A DNA stretch of 64,000 nt from Pseudeuparius sepicola (taxonomy: Eukaryota; Arthropoda; Insecta; Coleoptera; Anthribidae): positions 122,823,373-122,887,372 of the forward strand of contig OY987299.1 in the NCBI GenBank assembly GCA_963920635.1, read 5' to 3'. The notes under the pieces were generated by a model, which was not told where the DNA came from, did no database searches, and saw only the letters and a list, made by a program, of their open reading frames with translations. Shown here piece by piece: positions 45,054 to 56,469 of the stretch; position 1 is the first letter of the stretch; each line of letters begins with the position of its first letter. The translations under genes were made by a program, and so were the position numbers.

Positions 45054-46295
45054 AGTACCAAGTTTTGACACAGTATTTTGATATACCTGACATGGTGATA
45101 GGTGCCAGTATATGGTACTTGAATACTTTTTCGAGTTATTATGCTTAGCTGTGCGGCTTGTGGCACTTCCCTGACTTTAAAACTACAATGTTTGAGGATA
45201 ACAATCCATCCGTAAGTAATTTTGCAATTTAAATTAACTTTTTAGGTCATGCACCAAAGTGGCATAGGCGTTTGTGTAGGTAGGTACCTACTTCTTCATA
45301 TTTATTGAAAATTTAAAATAAGAATTGCCGTATTATCAAGGATTCCTAAACTTAAAGACATAAACGTGCCTTATAATTTTTTGCCTGTATTGTAGGTACT
45401 GATTTCGCGAAAAATTACGATTTCTGCCTCGATTAGTTTGTCGAAACAACTCAAAGGTGCGCGTGCGCGCCACTGTAAAGAAGGGAACGGCATCCCGGTC
45501 GAGCGTTAAGCCCAAATTTGCGTCTAAGGGAGTTTATACCAACACTCGCCTTACAAGTAAGATTGTTCAGGCTGTTTCAGGTTCCTTTTGTCCTCTTGTA
45601 TACTTCCGAATTTCAAATGTTTTGAACTTTAAACATAAAAAAAAATTTCTCTTATTTTTTTCAGTTTTGATATATACAGGGTGTTGCGAAATTAGCGAAA
45701 ATGCCAAAGTTGCTTTTTTTTAATGGAATAGCCCTATTTTTATACACTATATGATTCACATTTAAGAAAGAATTTGACTGATTTTTTGTTTTTGAAAATC
45801 AGTTGCAGCGTTGCCGAATTATTAGATATTTCCTAAAATTGCAGACATTTGGAAAATCAGTGATATTTTTCGTTTCTGCTACATACTTTTCAAAGTTGAG
45901 TTATATGGGGGTAATTAGTGCCTCCTATAGTATGGTGCAGCCAAAGTTTAATTTAGCTATACAGGGTGTTCAATTATGATCGCCATTTTCTGTTATTTGG
46001 AAGAGGCCATAACTGTTTTTTACATGGAACAACCACATTTTGATTATACAGACGATTCTACTGTTCAATACCTACCTACAATTTATTATATCAGCATTTC
46101 CTATATTGATTTTTTTTATAGATTTTCAAACCCCAAACATGGTCTTGTATTTTTCCCTTATTTTGCACCTTTATATTGTGCTCTAACTTTTTAAAATTAT
46201 AAAAAATATGTAAACTAAAACGCACGTAATTGCTTTCATCATGGCAAACTAGATATGGTGTCCTGTTGTTTTAATAACTAGCAACAGGAGCAACA
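45054..46295. other. AT-rich DNA with single TACAGGGTG ends
   Basis: TACAGGGTGTTGCGAAATTAG (about 45675) and TACAGGGTGTTCAATTATG (about 45960) lack clear partners. A frame at 45457-45723 starts with basic residues (KKGTASRSSVKPKFASKGVY) but runs into low-complexity sequence; no family recognised. Confidence 0.45.
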
Positions 46296-47541
46296 TACAG
46301 GGTGTCCAACTTTAAAATTGTACAAATCCGTAAAAATCTTCATTTTTGGAGATAATCGCCTAAACTTTTTTTTGTTTGAAAGGTCTTTAAAAACCGCTTC
46401 TTTTGACCTTCCTGCCATTTTCAAAATGCAAATCCAGGGCCGGCTGCTATTTTTTTATACCCCTCATTTTCACGAAAACCATTTAGCGATTTTTTTATTT
46501 AAAATCTGACCCCACAGCGTTAATCAGAACACCCCAAAACCTTTATATACGAAATTTGAACAAAAAAATATACAGGGAGTTCCATTCTGCAGGGTGTTAA
46601 AGTTGAGCAAAATAAAAATTTTAAATTCATCTGCCAAGTCAAGAGTGCCATGGAATCCCCTCAAAACAGTTGAATGGCCAATAGGACCACTCAAGGTGTT
46701 GATGTGCAAAAATCCAATACAAAATATACAGAGTGTCCTTATCTGTGCCATCTCAAATTACTGAATTTTTGGAACTTTATAGGGGTCAAAAATCGAGTAT
46801 ATCAAAACCGCTCCACACACTATAAATGAACTAAATCTAAAAAATACAGAAGTCAGCCAGTCAGTAAGTCCCTATCAGTTAAGGAGGCTGGTGTGCCACA
46901 ACAGCAAACGCACAGAAAATGTATCATCTTAGACAATGACTTTGTTGAGTAAGGTCCAATAATTTAAATTGTTTTTATTTGTTAGTTGGTATTTTGTAAA
47001 GAAATATATTACTTTTGTGTTTATTAATATTTTTTCAATGATTCCACAGCACTCATGACCCGTATAAAATTTCATAAAAATTCAGCATTTTGAGAGGGCA
47101 CAGATAAGAACACTCTGTATATTTTGTATTGGACCTTTGCACACCGACACCTTGAGTGGTCCTATTGACCATTCAACTGTTTTGAGGGGATTTCATGGCA
47201 CACTTGACTTGGCAGATGCCTTTAAAATTCCTATTTTGCTCAACTTTGACACCCTTCAGAATAGAACTCCCTGTATATTTTTTTGTTCAAATTTGATATA
47301 TAGGGGTTTTGGGGTGTTCTAATTAACGCTGTGGGGTCGGATTTTAAATAAAAAAATCGCTAAATGGTTTTCGTGAAAATCGGGGGTATAAAAAAATCGC
47401 AGCCGGCCCTGGATTTGCATTTTGAAAATAGCAGGAAGGTCAAAAGAAGCGGTTTTTGAAGGCCTTTCAAACAAAAAAAAGTTTAGGCGATTATCTCCAA
47501 AAATGAAGATTTTACGCAGTTTTAAAGTTGGACACCCTGTA
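46296..47541. mobile_element. Triple-nested TACAG palindrome
   Basis: Three concentric shells each begin TACAGxG and end CxCTGTA: 46296-47541 (TACAGGGTGTCCAAC), 46571-47275 (TACAGGGAGTTCC) and 46728-47119 (TACAGAGTGTCC). The arms of all shells match across the centre near 46920. A solo arm of the outer two shells occurs at 28300-28613. Open frames in the arms (46318-46509 / 47319-47585; 46524-46751 / 47137-47322) are mirror pairs, not genes. Confidence 0.9.
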
Positions 47542-47998
47542 GGTAAAAATCGTAAAAAGTGATAGAATTTTCTCAATTCCCTCAATTCTACTACATACCT
47601 TTACAAAAATAAGCTAAATTTGATTGCCGATGAAGAAATTAAATTAAGACTTCTTTGTTATTTCCTGGGAGTGCCTAAAACTCAATCTGGAGAAATTGTC
47701 AATAGAAAAATTTTCATTTTGGGATTTTTACAATTACAGAGTCAAGAAAAATTATTATTAAACACAATTTAAAAAATATACTCGCCCAAATTGTCTAGGC
47801 ATCACTCTTATATTTTTTTAAAAAATTAATAAATCGCCCATTTCTTGAATGTTTTTTATTCAAAGTAAATGAAAATACATAGCACTCGCATAAAAAATAG
47901 AAACTTTCCCCAAAAATACAGTCACATTTTTTATTTCACAAATATCACAAAATTCGTTGAAGTAAATGTAACTTAAAAAAATAACTTAACAAAAACTA
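47542..47998. other. AT-rich non-coding
   Basis: No gene recognised; probably the 3' flank of the Tc1-type relic that follows. Confidence 0.4.
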
Positions 47999-48262
47999 TG
48001 AAAATTTAATACCCAGAATGTCCTCTTTTATTATTAATGACAGTCCTGCAACGTCTATGCGCATACTTAAAATTAGCCTATCAATCATGTCTTGATCCAA
48101 TTCTCTCGAAACTCGTTGGACTGCTTTTTCCAGTTCTTGTTGATTTATAAAACCATTCCCAACATCCAAAACGCGACTCTTCATGTTATCCCAAACCTTT
48201 TCAATAGGATTTAAGGCAGGAGAATTAGAGGGCCACTCCAAAACAGAGAAGTTGTGGCATAA
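47999..48262 (-). pseudogene. Tc1-type transposase C-terminal fragment
   Basis: The minus-strand frame reads NLCHNFSVLEWPSNSPALNP then IEKVWDNMKSRVLDVG and a helix-rich tail (QQELEKAVQRVSRELDQDMI) to a stop. LEWPSxSPxLNPIExxW is the block holding the third catalytic acidic residue (E of NPIE) of Tc1-like DD34E transposases, and it is intact. The second Asp block (DNAPxH) and everything N-terminal are missing; upstream sequence decays before a (TA)n tract near 48305. Truncated and inactive. Confidence 0.88.
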
Positions 48263-48304
48263 ATTTTAAAATAATTAGGGTGATCCCTAGACATTTTGGG
48301 TGTG

Positions 48305-48325
48305 TATATATATATATATATATAC
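48305..48325. repeat. (TA)n microsatellite
   Basis: TGTGTATATATATATATATA run beside the truncated end of the Tc1-type fragment. Confidence 0.85.
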
Positions 48326-50100
48326 AGCACAATATAAAGATGCAAAATAAGGGAATCATATTATTTGGGGTCCGACAAACCGTCTATAAATCGTCGAAAA
48401 AAACACACATATATATGTACTTGCAAATCGTTCAAAAACTATAAAAAAATTTGATCTAACGCTAAGTAACATAGTGTATAAAAAAGAGGGCCGTTCCATT
48501 AAAAAAACGTAACCTTGATATTTTTCGCTAATTTATATACCAAACCTTAAAAAGATAAGAATTTACCTTACTTTTGTATGAAACTTTTTCTGTAGTTCCC
48601 AAATTCTCGAGATAAGAAAAAGACGACTTGCACACTAATTGGGTTCCTTCGTTAAATAGGTACATCCTTCTTCTCTATCAACAATTCAATCTACAACATC
48701 TGAGAGTGGCAGATTCATTCTGTGAGAACGTTTGTTGAATTTTTTTAGAATTGTGAATTGTTTTCTTCAGAATTAGCTTATCTTCCCAACAACACAATGT
48801 TGTCTTTGTAAAGCAATTACCCATTAATTATTCGTGTGACATAGGTATCATTTTAACAAGAAAAAAAATTCTCTTTTCAAAAATGCAAAAATCCAATATG
48901 GCGCCCGTAAGAAAAATAAAAGTTGATCGTCATATCTTTGTCCAGGGAGGTGCCAAAAAAATGCGAGGCCATATTTAGATGTCATGTTTAACTTAGAAAT
49001 ATCCAGCCCCATCGTTTTCGTTTAAAAAATAAAAAATAAAAACGAAAACGGCAATTTTCAGTTTTTTCGCATTATTTTCAAAACGAGAAGGGCCAACCTA
49101 AATTTTTTTTACCGTGTTACTCGACATTAAGTTATTCTGCAACTTTGCCCCAATTTAACCGACCTTGTATCTCTTAAGATATCCAAGATCCCCGTGTATA
49201 GACTCGAAATACGGTCACACTGTATATTTTTAAATATTTTCACTTTGATATTTTCGACTTTGTAATTAATACAGTACCTACCTGTTCCATTGTTATTACA
49301 ATAATGCTCGAGTGGAATATTTGGCTACACTAATGATTTATAGCCACTAATGATAACGACTCGAAACTAAAAACTTTTTTCTTTCCTTATGCAAATTGAC
49401 GGACACCGCAAATGCGTGCATAATGCGCAAAATGATGACTTCTGAGGAGAGGGCAATTACCCCCGCCGCTTTGTGCCAATGACGTTGACGAGGGACTGCG
49501 GCCCTGGCGGGCTTACTTTACATTTTGCGATATTGCAAACGGTCTTCCGAATGTCAAATTTTGCAAATGGCCCTAATCCTTTCCATATGGCCGTCGAGGA
49601 GGGGCAATCTAGCCCGTTCTTTGTGGCGGCGACGTTTGGGAATGCTGTGCGAATAATAACGTGGAACAGATTTTCGGCGGGAATTTTGACATAGGTACAA
49701 GGGCGAGTTCAGTTTTAATAACGAGGAAACTCTTTGACAAGATCTCGCATAATTAACATTTTTCACATAATAGTAGTTTATGGTACAAGGACAAAATGCT
49801 GAGTTTTTCGGAAGACCGCGGAGTTTAAAATCGCAGGATATGAGAGCATACACAAGAACTTTGATAAGAGCAAATTAAATAACTGGTGCTGTTTTTATAA
49901 GCTTTTATTTAACTTGCAATGTATGATTGTATGTATGTATGTATATTTAGGTCAAATCTTGCAAGCTGAATTAGAACCACTTCCTGACATCCGATTGAGC
50001 TGAAATTTTGTATGCACCTTTATTTCCGGTGACAATACAATATCTGTACCCCAGAGCCAAACTATGTTATGTCCATTTTTGCTGAAATTGAGTTTTATAT
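48326..50100. other. Non-coding with a solo mariner-type arm
   Basis: The stretch 48880-49230 resembles one arm of a TACAGTGTG-type element (AAATCCAATATGGCGCCC ... CGGTCACACTGTATAT, ending near 49226) without a partner. A GTAT microsatellite lies near 49930. A frame at 49473-49694 has no recognisable domain. Confidence 0.5.
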
Positions 50101-50830
50101 GTTAAGTTCATCAGAATTACATGCTTTTTATGTTGGTATTTATAGCGTCCACCTCTCTGTATTAATAACAAAGTTAGATATTTATAAATAATGTTAAGTC
50201 ACTATTTGCCTGCGAGACACACTATGTTAAGGGACCTTGATATCATTTGCCTCATAGATGGCGCTTTCCTTTAATATGTTAAGTCCACATAACCTCATTT
50301 TTCACATTGTTTTTATCGGCATGCCACGCCTCGTCGATGCGGCCCTTTATTGTGTTGTTTTTCTGGTCAAATTACTAGCCAGAATATCTTCATGAATTGA
50401 CAGAATTTATGAAATGCTGCCGAAAATTAGTAATAATTGAAATTCATTTTTTTTTAGTTAAGTTCATCAGAATTACATGCTTTTTATGTTGGTATTTATA
50501 GCGTCCACTTATCTGTATTAATAACAAAGTTAGATATTTATAAATAATGTTAAGTCACTATTTGCCTGCGAGACACACTATGTTAAGGGACCTTGATATC
50601 ATTTGCCTCATAGATGGCGCTTTCCTTTAATATGTTAAGTCCACATAACCTCATTTTTCACATTGTTTTTATCGGCACGCCACGCCTCGTCGATGCGGCC
50701 TTTTATTGTGTTGTTTGTCTGGTCTTTTTCAGTTAAAATAACAAATTACTAGCCAGAATATCTTCATGAATTGCCAGAATTTTTGAAATGCTGCCGAAAA
50801 TTAGTAATAATTGAAATTAATTTTTTTTAG
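50101..50830. repeat. Tandem duplication of a ~360-bp unit
   Basis: Copies 50101-50456 and 50457-50830 are about 97% identical by eye (GTTAAGTTCATCAGAATTAC start). The second copy has 18 extra bp (CTTTTTCAGTTAAAATAA region). Recent duplication; non-coding. Confidence 0.92.
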
Positions 50831-51186
50831 AAACAACACTGCCGTGTAATTAAATAGTGATCCTCAGTAGCTTAATTATATTTAGTGAAACCCTTTTTGC
50901 GCCCATAAAATTAAAAAAAAAAACCGCAAAAATATCTTAACATCTTCAAAAGCTATTACCGTGGATTCCAAAAACCTTCCATGATTTTTACCACAACTTG
51001 CAGCATGGTGAAGAAGATTCTCATTAATATCTTAATAAAAGTGTACAAAAATATATATAGTAAACACCAGAATTAAGTGTTTTTTTTAATAAAAGTCTTA
51101 TTTTGATACTTAACTTTGTTTGCCTTTTGTTGATGTTTGGTTTTTTTGGACTTAATATTATGTCAAGTCCAATTTTGTTTTTTTTT

Positions 51187-51620
51187 GGCCGCCGCTTCAA
51201 GATGGCAAATAATGTAGGTATTTTTGTCAACCATCTTAATATGGGTATCAAATGAAAGGGCTTCAAAAGTAGAAAACGATAAAGTTAGTGACATCACACT
51301 AAATTCAATATGGCCGCCGCTCCAAGATGGCGGATGATGTATTTTTGTCGAACCCCTTAATATGGGTATCAAATGAAAGGACTTGAAGAGTAGAAAACGA
51401 AAAAGTTAGTGAGATCACACTAATTTCAATATGGCCGCCGCTCCAAGATGGCGGATTACATTTTTTTTTCAATCCCCTTAATATGGGTATCAAATGAAAG
51501 GGCTCGACGGGTAGAAAACAATAAGGTGAATGACTTCATACGAAATCCAATATGGCGGCCGCCCCAAGATGGCGGACTAAATTTTTTTACCACCCTCCTG
51601 ACATGGGAATCAAATAGGTC
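51187..51620. repeat. ~121-bp tandem repeat with GCCAT-type motifs
   Basis: Four units with starts at 51187, 51312, 51433 and 51554. Most units carry ATATGGCCGCCGC then CAAGATGGCGGA, giving paired ATGGC/GCCAT cores, and all have a conserved GGGTATCAAATGAAAGG-type core. Short minus-strand frames repeat with the unit and are not separate genes. Confidence 0.88.
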
Positions 51621-51636
51621 CTAAAAAGCACAAAAT

Positions 51637-52040
51637 AAAATTTAAAATAAAAACTTTTTAAAAACAAGCTTTTATTTAAGCCATGTAATAAATGAATAAA
51701 AATAAGTTTAGGTTTTCGTTAAGATAATTCAATTCCAAATTGCGACCATAGTTTTTGCAAATTGAAAAGCTTGTCGCGCGAATTGTAAAGAAAAAATGCA
51801 TACTTTGGCAAATAGGTACGGGCCGAGGTACGTGCTTATCAACCAATCACCGTTAAACAAAATTAATTGGTACCTACTTTCATCAACATTTCGCGCGACA
51901 AGCTTTTCAATTTGCAAAATAAAACTGGTCGCAATTTGGAATTGAATTATCTTAACGAAAACCTAAACTTATTTTTATTCATTTTAGTACATGGCTTAAA
52001 TAAAAGTCTGTTTTTAAGAAGTTTTTTTTATTTTAAATTT
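51637..52040. repeat. Palindromic element, ~145-bp arms
   Basis: The arms 51637-51782 and 51890-52040 match in inverted orientation (GAAAAGCTTGTCGCGCGAA at the inner edge), with a loop of about 107 bp. The ends are AT-rich and not of the TACAGGGTG type. Confidence 0.85.
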
Positions 52041-52534
52041 TTTATTTCGTTATTTCGACTTCACACTTGCAATACTAATATCTATGTATAAAATTTTCTG
52101 TTATCAAAGTTCTTGTGTGATATAATAGGCGTTAATCTCTGCACAATAAATTTGGTTTCCGCAGGCATTTTTCTCGATTTGAGTTTTTTTGGTATTCCGA
52201 GAAAAGTTGTGGGGCGCAAGATATCTAAATATCGATTTTTAAAAAAGTGCGTTTTACTTTGTTTTAACTGTTGCTATTTTTAGTAACAGCCTGAGTTACT
52301 TACCTTATACTGTTCTATATTCTGTCCAGGCAAAATCTGCAATAATAAAATGTATTTTAGATTTATTTTAGGTACTTGGACCTATACAACGAAATTTAAT
52401 AGATTATCGACCCAAATGTTTTATTTGATATACTGGAATTGGTAAGTGTCTATGTCAAGAATCAACAACAATAATTAAGAATCTACAAGAATCGACAATA
52501 ATAATCAAGAGTCTACAAGAATCAACAACAAATC

Positions 52535-53544
52535 TACAGGGTGAGAAAAAAATTAGTATTTTCGGTTCCATTTATGCTATCGAGTTGAAAATTGGTACTT
52601 TTATGTTTTCTGGGACGGCGATTATGAATTTTCTATCAACTTTCTTCCAGCCTCTAGAGGGGGTTGGCTACGTCGTTACTTTCGAACAAAGGTGTTTTAA
52701 ACTTTTTTGGCGTTGAAAAATTTTAGACAGCGGAATATTAAATTACATTCGATTTTGAACAAAAAATGTCTCTTGTAAAAATACGAAAACCTTAACCGTT
52801 TTCATGAAAAACGCAGTTTTGTGTCGCGGTGCGCGTGAGAAATGGGATTTATTCATTTTGAATTCTTTATTTACGGTAGGTATTGTCCTAAATTAACAAT
52901 TTTTGTGAAATTAGTAATAAAAAGAACTTTAACCAAGACAACTTTATTATAATTTTTTCGTTATAAAGCTGTCTTGGTTAAAGTTCTTTTTATTACTAAT
53001 TTCACAAAAAATGTTAATTTAGGACAATACCTACTGTAAATAAAGAATTCCAAATGAATACATCCCATTTCTCAGCCTACTACGAAATTTTAATTTTTTC
53101 GAATTCACGCGCACCGCGACACAAAATTGCGTTTTTCATGAAAACGGTTAAGGTTTTCGTATTTTTACAAGAGACATTTTTTGTTCAAAATCGAATATAA
53201 TTTAATATTCCGCTGACTAAAATGCAGATTTCTCAACGCCAAAAAAGTTTAAAACACTTTTGTTCGAAAGTAACGACGTAGCCAACGCCCTCTAGCGGCT
53301 AGAAGAAAGTTGATAGAAAATTCATAATCGCCGTCCCAGAAAACATAAAAGTACCAATTTTCAACTCGATAGCATAAATGGAACCGAAAATACTAAATTT
53401 TTCTGTTTTTAAAAGAAAACTTTGACGCCCTGTATGTTGAAAACGAAGCGTTTTTGGACAAAATGTTACATGAAGAACCCCATTTATTTTTAAAAATACT
53501 ACTCAAATTTTGAGTATGGCGGTTTAACTTCGACTCACCCTGTA
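52535..53544. mobile_element. Near-loopless hairpin element with TACAGGGTGAG ends
   Basis: TACAGGGTGAG at 52535 and CTCACCCTGTA ending at 53544. From about 52545 to 53404 the two ~420-bp arms match almost throughout and meet with a loop of about 14 nt near 52955 (TTTAACCAAGACA / TGTCTTGGTTAAA). About 125 bp at 53405-53530 breaks the symmetry on the right. Non-coding; a transcript across it would fold into long dsRNA. Confidence 0.92.
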
Positions 53545-53976
53545 TAAAATCAGCCCTTTTTAGGACTAAAAATAATTTAAAGAATTCGTTAAGGTTTTTT
53601 ACAAAGTGAACTTAAATCTTGAATCTGCAATTATGGTTATCCGAAGACTCAATTATTATACCTACTGGGAATTCGACCAAAATATATAACAGAAAATTAA
53701 TTTTTTCTTCCATATATTACGTACGTTTACAGTGATTTCGAAAAACAATTTTTAAATTTTCTTAGGCTAAGTTTTTATTCTCTTCCCTTTGATTTTGTAT
53801 CTGAAAATAAAAGCCCAATTTGTACGAGTGGTTTTGCTGATGGGCAAAATAGCGCTTGAGAATAAAATTATGTAGAAAAATTTGTGGCACGAGTGGTATT
53901 TGTCGAGATTATTTCACGAATACGATTTAATAATTTCTGTATTATTTTTTTCTATGTTTACATTTCCAAAACGACT
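53545..53976. other. AT-rich non-coding
   Basis: No gene or repeat structure recognised. Confidence 0.4.
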
Positions 53977-54614
53977 CTCAGAGAAATAACCAAGGATAGA
54001 GGGAGCAACAGTATCAAAATACACACGTTTGTAGTCAACCAACATCTTATCCAAATTTACCCAAGTAAACAAACATTAGGCCCGTGTGTACAACGTTTAC
54101 CTGAGATAGGTTATATCTTGAGAAATATCAATTTGGCCACACATCACACACCTTCTGCGTCCCATTGTATACAAAATCAGTCGCTATATCCTAAATATTA
54201 ATAAATAGCTTATAACAGAAAAACAATTGATAACACGAAAAATGGATATGTAAACAATCGGAAAACTTGACTGGCTGGGCAAACACAATACAAATACCGT
54301 CGAGTTGACGAACGCGGCGCCCGCGGCAGCAACGGCAGCGTTGCCGTGTTGGGCGGTTTGAGGTATCTAAGACGATTTTATTAAAGTGATAATTAGGTAC
54401 TACAATTACAGCGCAATTTAGTTTTAGTTTAAAATTGATACATATACAAGAAATTAATAACTACATTTGTTAATTTAGCATTATGGGAGGTGTGCCTTAA
54501 TTTAATCCCATTATTAAAGCCTTCTATTTTGAAATGAAGTGCTGTAAACAATGGAGATGTTGGCTCTGTTTACTTTTTGTTCTTACTCCCTCTATCCTTG
54601 GTTATTTTTCTGAG
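53977..54614 (-). mobile_element. P-element-like non-autonomous copy 2
   Basis: Inverted relative to copy 1 at 44401-45053. Terminal repeats CAGAGAAATAACCAAGG (from 53979) and complement (to 54614). It includes the shared GC-rich block GGCGCCCGCGGCAGC (about 54316) and the THAP first exon (54165-54101). Divergence from copy 1 is moderate, so both are old. Confidence 0.72.
54101..54165 (-). pseudogene. THAP first exon of P-like element, copy 2
   Basis: 65 bp encoding MGRRRCVMCGQIDISQDIT plus YLR, then an intact splice donor (CAG then GTAAAC). Copy 1 has YHR, closer to the THAP consensus (T-x-HRFP). No downstream THAP exon remains in the element. Confidence 0.7.
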
Positions 54615-55843
54615 AAAACTACTCATTTTGAACGAGTTTATTGACAGCTTCGACTGTAGTAGCTGTAGTAAACAAACAACATGACGCTTGGATATCCAAG
54701 GCAAATGCGATTATAGCGTTGATTTATTTTCTGAATGTGTGTCATAAATTTAAACGGAGACGGAGGTCTAATAACAACAATTTAGCAATGTAAAAGTTAT
54801 ATAAATTCATTGATACAATGCTTAATAATACCGCAACATAATTTATAAGCTGCATAATTTAGAACAGTGTAAAACACAACAATTTTAAGAAGTACGTGTT
54901 TGTATCAAACAGATTCGCGGTTGCTGAGCAACGAAGTGATAATTGCACAAGTGGTATTACCGATTACCGCTTTGGTTTTGCACAAGTGCAATTATCGCTA
55001 GCAGAGGCATATGATTGGTTGGATTTTTATGAAAGGAGCTACCTTATTGGATGCAAGCAGTATATGAGGGAAATAATCGCTGAAATCCTACTCTCTTAGT
55101 TACGTCTTATTTACGCTAAACTAATATTGTTACAGCTAAAACTGATAACCCGATAACTTCTTCACATTACCGCATTTACTATAGGACTTATAGAAACTAG
55201 AAAATATGTTTTCAGTCGACATATTAATCGTCAATTATCTATTTATCTATTACCACAAAATTCATTCAGAACCGAAAGCTCAATCTAAATGAAATTGGGT
55301 TGATAAATTATGGGTACCTACATAACACACTGAATAATTATTAAATTATTTGCAGTTGTTAAATTTTCTTTTTAAATACAACTCCTGGTATGCCTATAAT
55401 AATAGATAATATCTTTCGTTAATTTATCACTCATTATAATCCCATTGCTAAGAAAACTGCGCAGTCGTGGTATTTTCAGCTTTGGGATTATAATTTGTAT
55501 ACAATGGACTAATACACCACTTTTTTTTTATTTGCTCATCGGATAGTATTGGGTGAGATATACTTGCTGTATTTTTTTTAATTTTTTTTTCGCCCCCGTT
55601 TTGCCGCAATTAATTTTTAAAGTTCAATATACGTAACTACCTGTTGCATTTTATTTTCCCCTAAATTTACCGCCGTGGCACCAGGTTTGGCAACGCCGCA
55701 CCTCAATGCCAAGCTGTCAGCCTGCGAGAACATAAACATAACCTATTTTGTGGCGTCACAAATCGGAACATCGGATCCCGCGTGTTTTACAAGCTTTTAT
55801 TTTTTATGATTTGAACTATTTTCACCATTCATTCTAATAATCC
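54615..55843. other. Non-coding; unassigned 67-codon frame
   Basis: The frame 54896-55099 (AYDWLDFYERSYLIGCKQYM) is not recognised. Its 5' part contains an inverted repeat (GATAATTGCAC near 54938 / GTGCAATTATC near 54985), so a small repeat is as likely as a gene. The rest is AT-rich. Confidence 0.35.
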
Positions 55844-56005
55844 ATGACGGAAATGAACCATTCTATTTTGCTGAGGAAAATGCTGGGAGCACTAGGTATT
55901 GGTATTGATGATTCGGACGTTATGCTGGTTGGTTTACAAAACCTTTTTTTTTATTGGAAACAAGTCGATTTTATCTATAAAACGACACAATTCGTAAGTA
56001 CCTAA
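55844..56005 (+). other. Candidate first exon, 50-53 codons, unassigned
   Basis: ATG 55844 starts MTEMNHSILLRKMLGALGIG followed by IDDSDVMLVGLQNLFFYW. Just before the stop the sequence reads TTC then GTAAGTACC, a consensus splice donor at 55994. Upstream, 55680-55800 is GC-richer with leader-like sequence. The composition looks coding but no family is recognised; it may be a transposon exon. Confidence 0.35.
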
Positions 56006-56203
56006 CTGAACTTGCACAAATTAGATATCTAGACTTGCTGATATATTAAAGACAATAAAGAACCAACCAGGGATAACATTTTAGCTGACGATTTTAGATT
56101 AGTGGCTCTGCCAAACGATTTTTTACTTGTTATCAAGTATATTCCAGCGACTGCTAGTTGTTTGAAGAAACTGATGATATTTTAGCCTCAATACCTAGTG
56201 TCA

Positions 56204-56462
56204 CAGAATAAATAGCTTCACAACAGAAGCGTCCATAAGGACATGTGTCAAAAGGATGCTCGCTTTGACGCGAAATATCTTCTAAAGGGATAAACATTGT
56301 GCATTTTGTTTGATTTTACATTAATCCACATTGCAAAGAGATTGTATTAGGACCAAATTTATGTACAAGTTATTGGTTATTTTCCTGTAAATTGAAATGG
56401 AGGCTCGATAATTTTTGACACGTCTTTATGGACGCTTCTGTTGTGAAGCTATTTATTCTGTG
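56204..56462. mobile_element. 259-bp MITE with 7-bp target duplication
   Basis: Terminal inverted repeats of about 50 bp (CACAGAATAAATAGCTTC outermost; CAACAGAAGCGTCCATAA next) are flanked by exact CTAGTGT at 56197-56203 and 56463-56469. A 7-8-bp duplication with CA-starting termini fits the hAT group better than TA-inserting families. Non-coding. Confidence 0.92.
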
Positions 56463-56469
56463 CTAGTGT

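Noticed and set aside
44393..45059. 8-bp target duplication GAAGTAAC/GAAGTACC of the P-like copy
   Set aside because: One mismatch, and it requires ending the element inside the terminal repeat; not accepted as evidence.
46318..47585. Two pairs of matching small frames
   Set aside because: Same explanation: arms of the nested palindrome.
51024..51493. Three related small minus-strand proteins
   Set aside because: Translations of the 121-bp tandem repeat in successive units.
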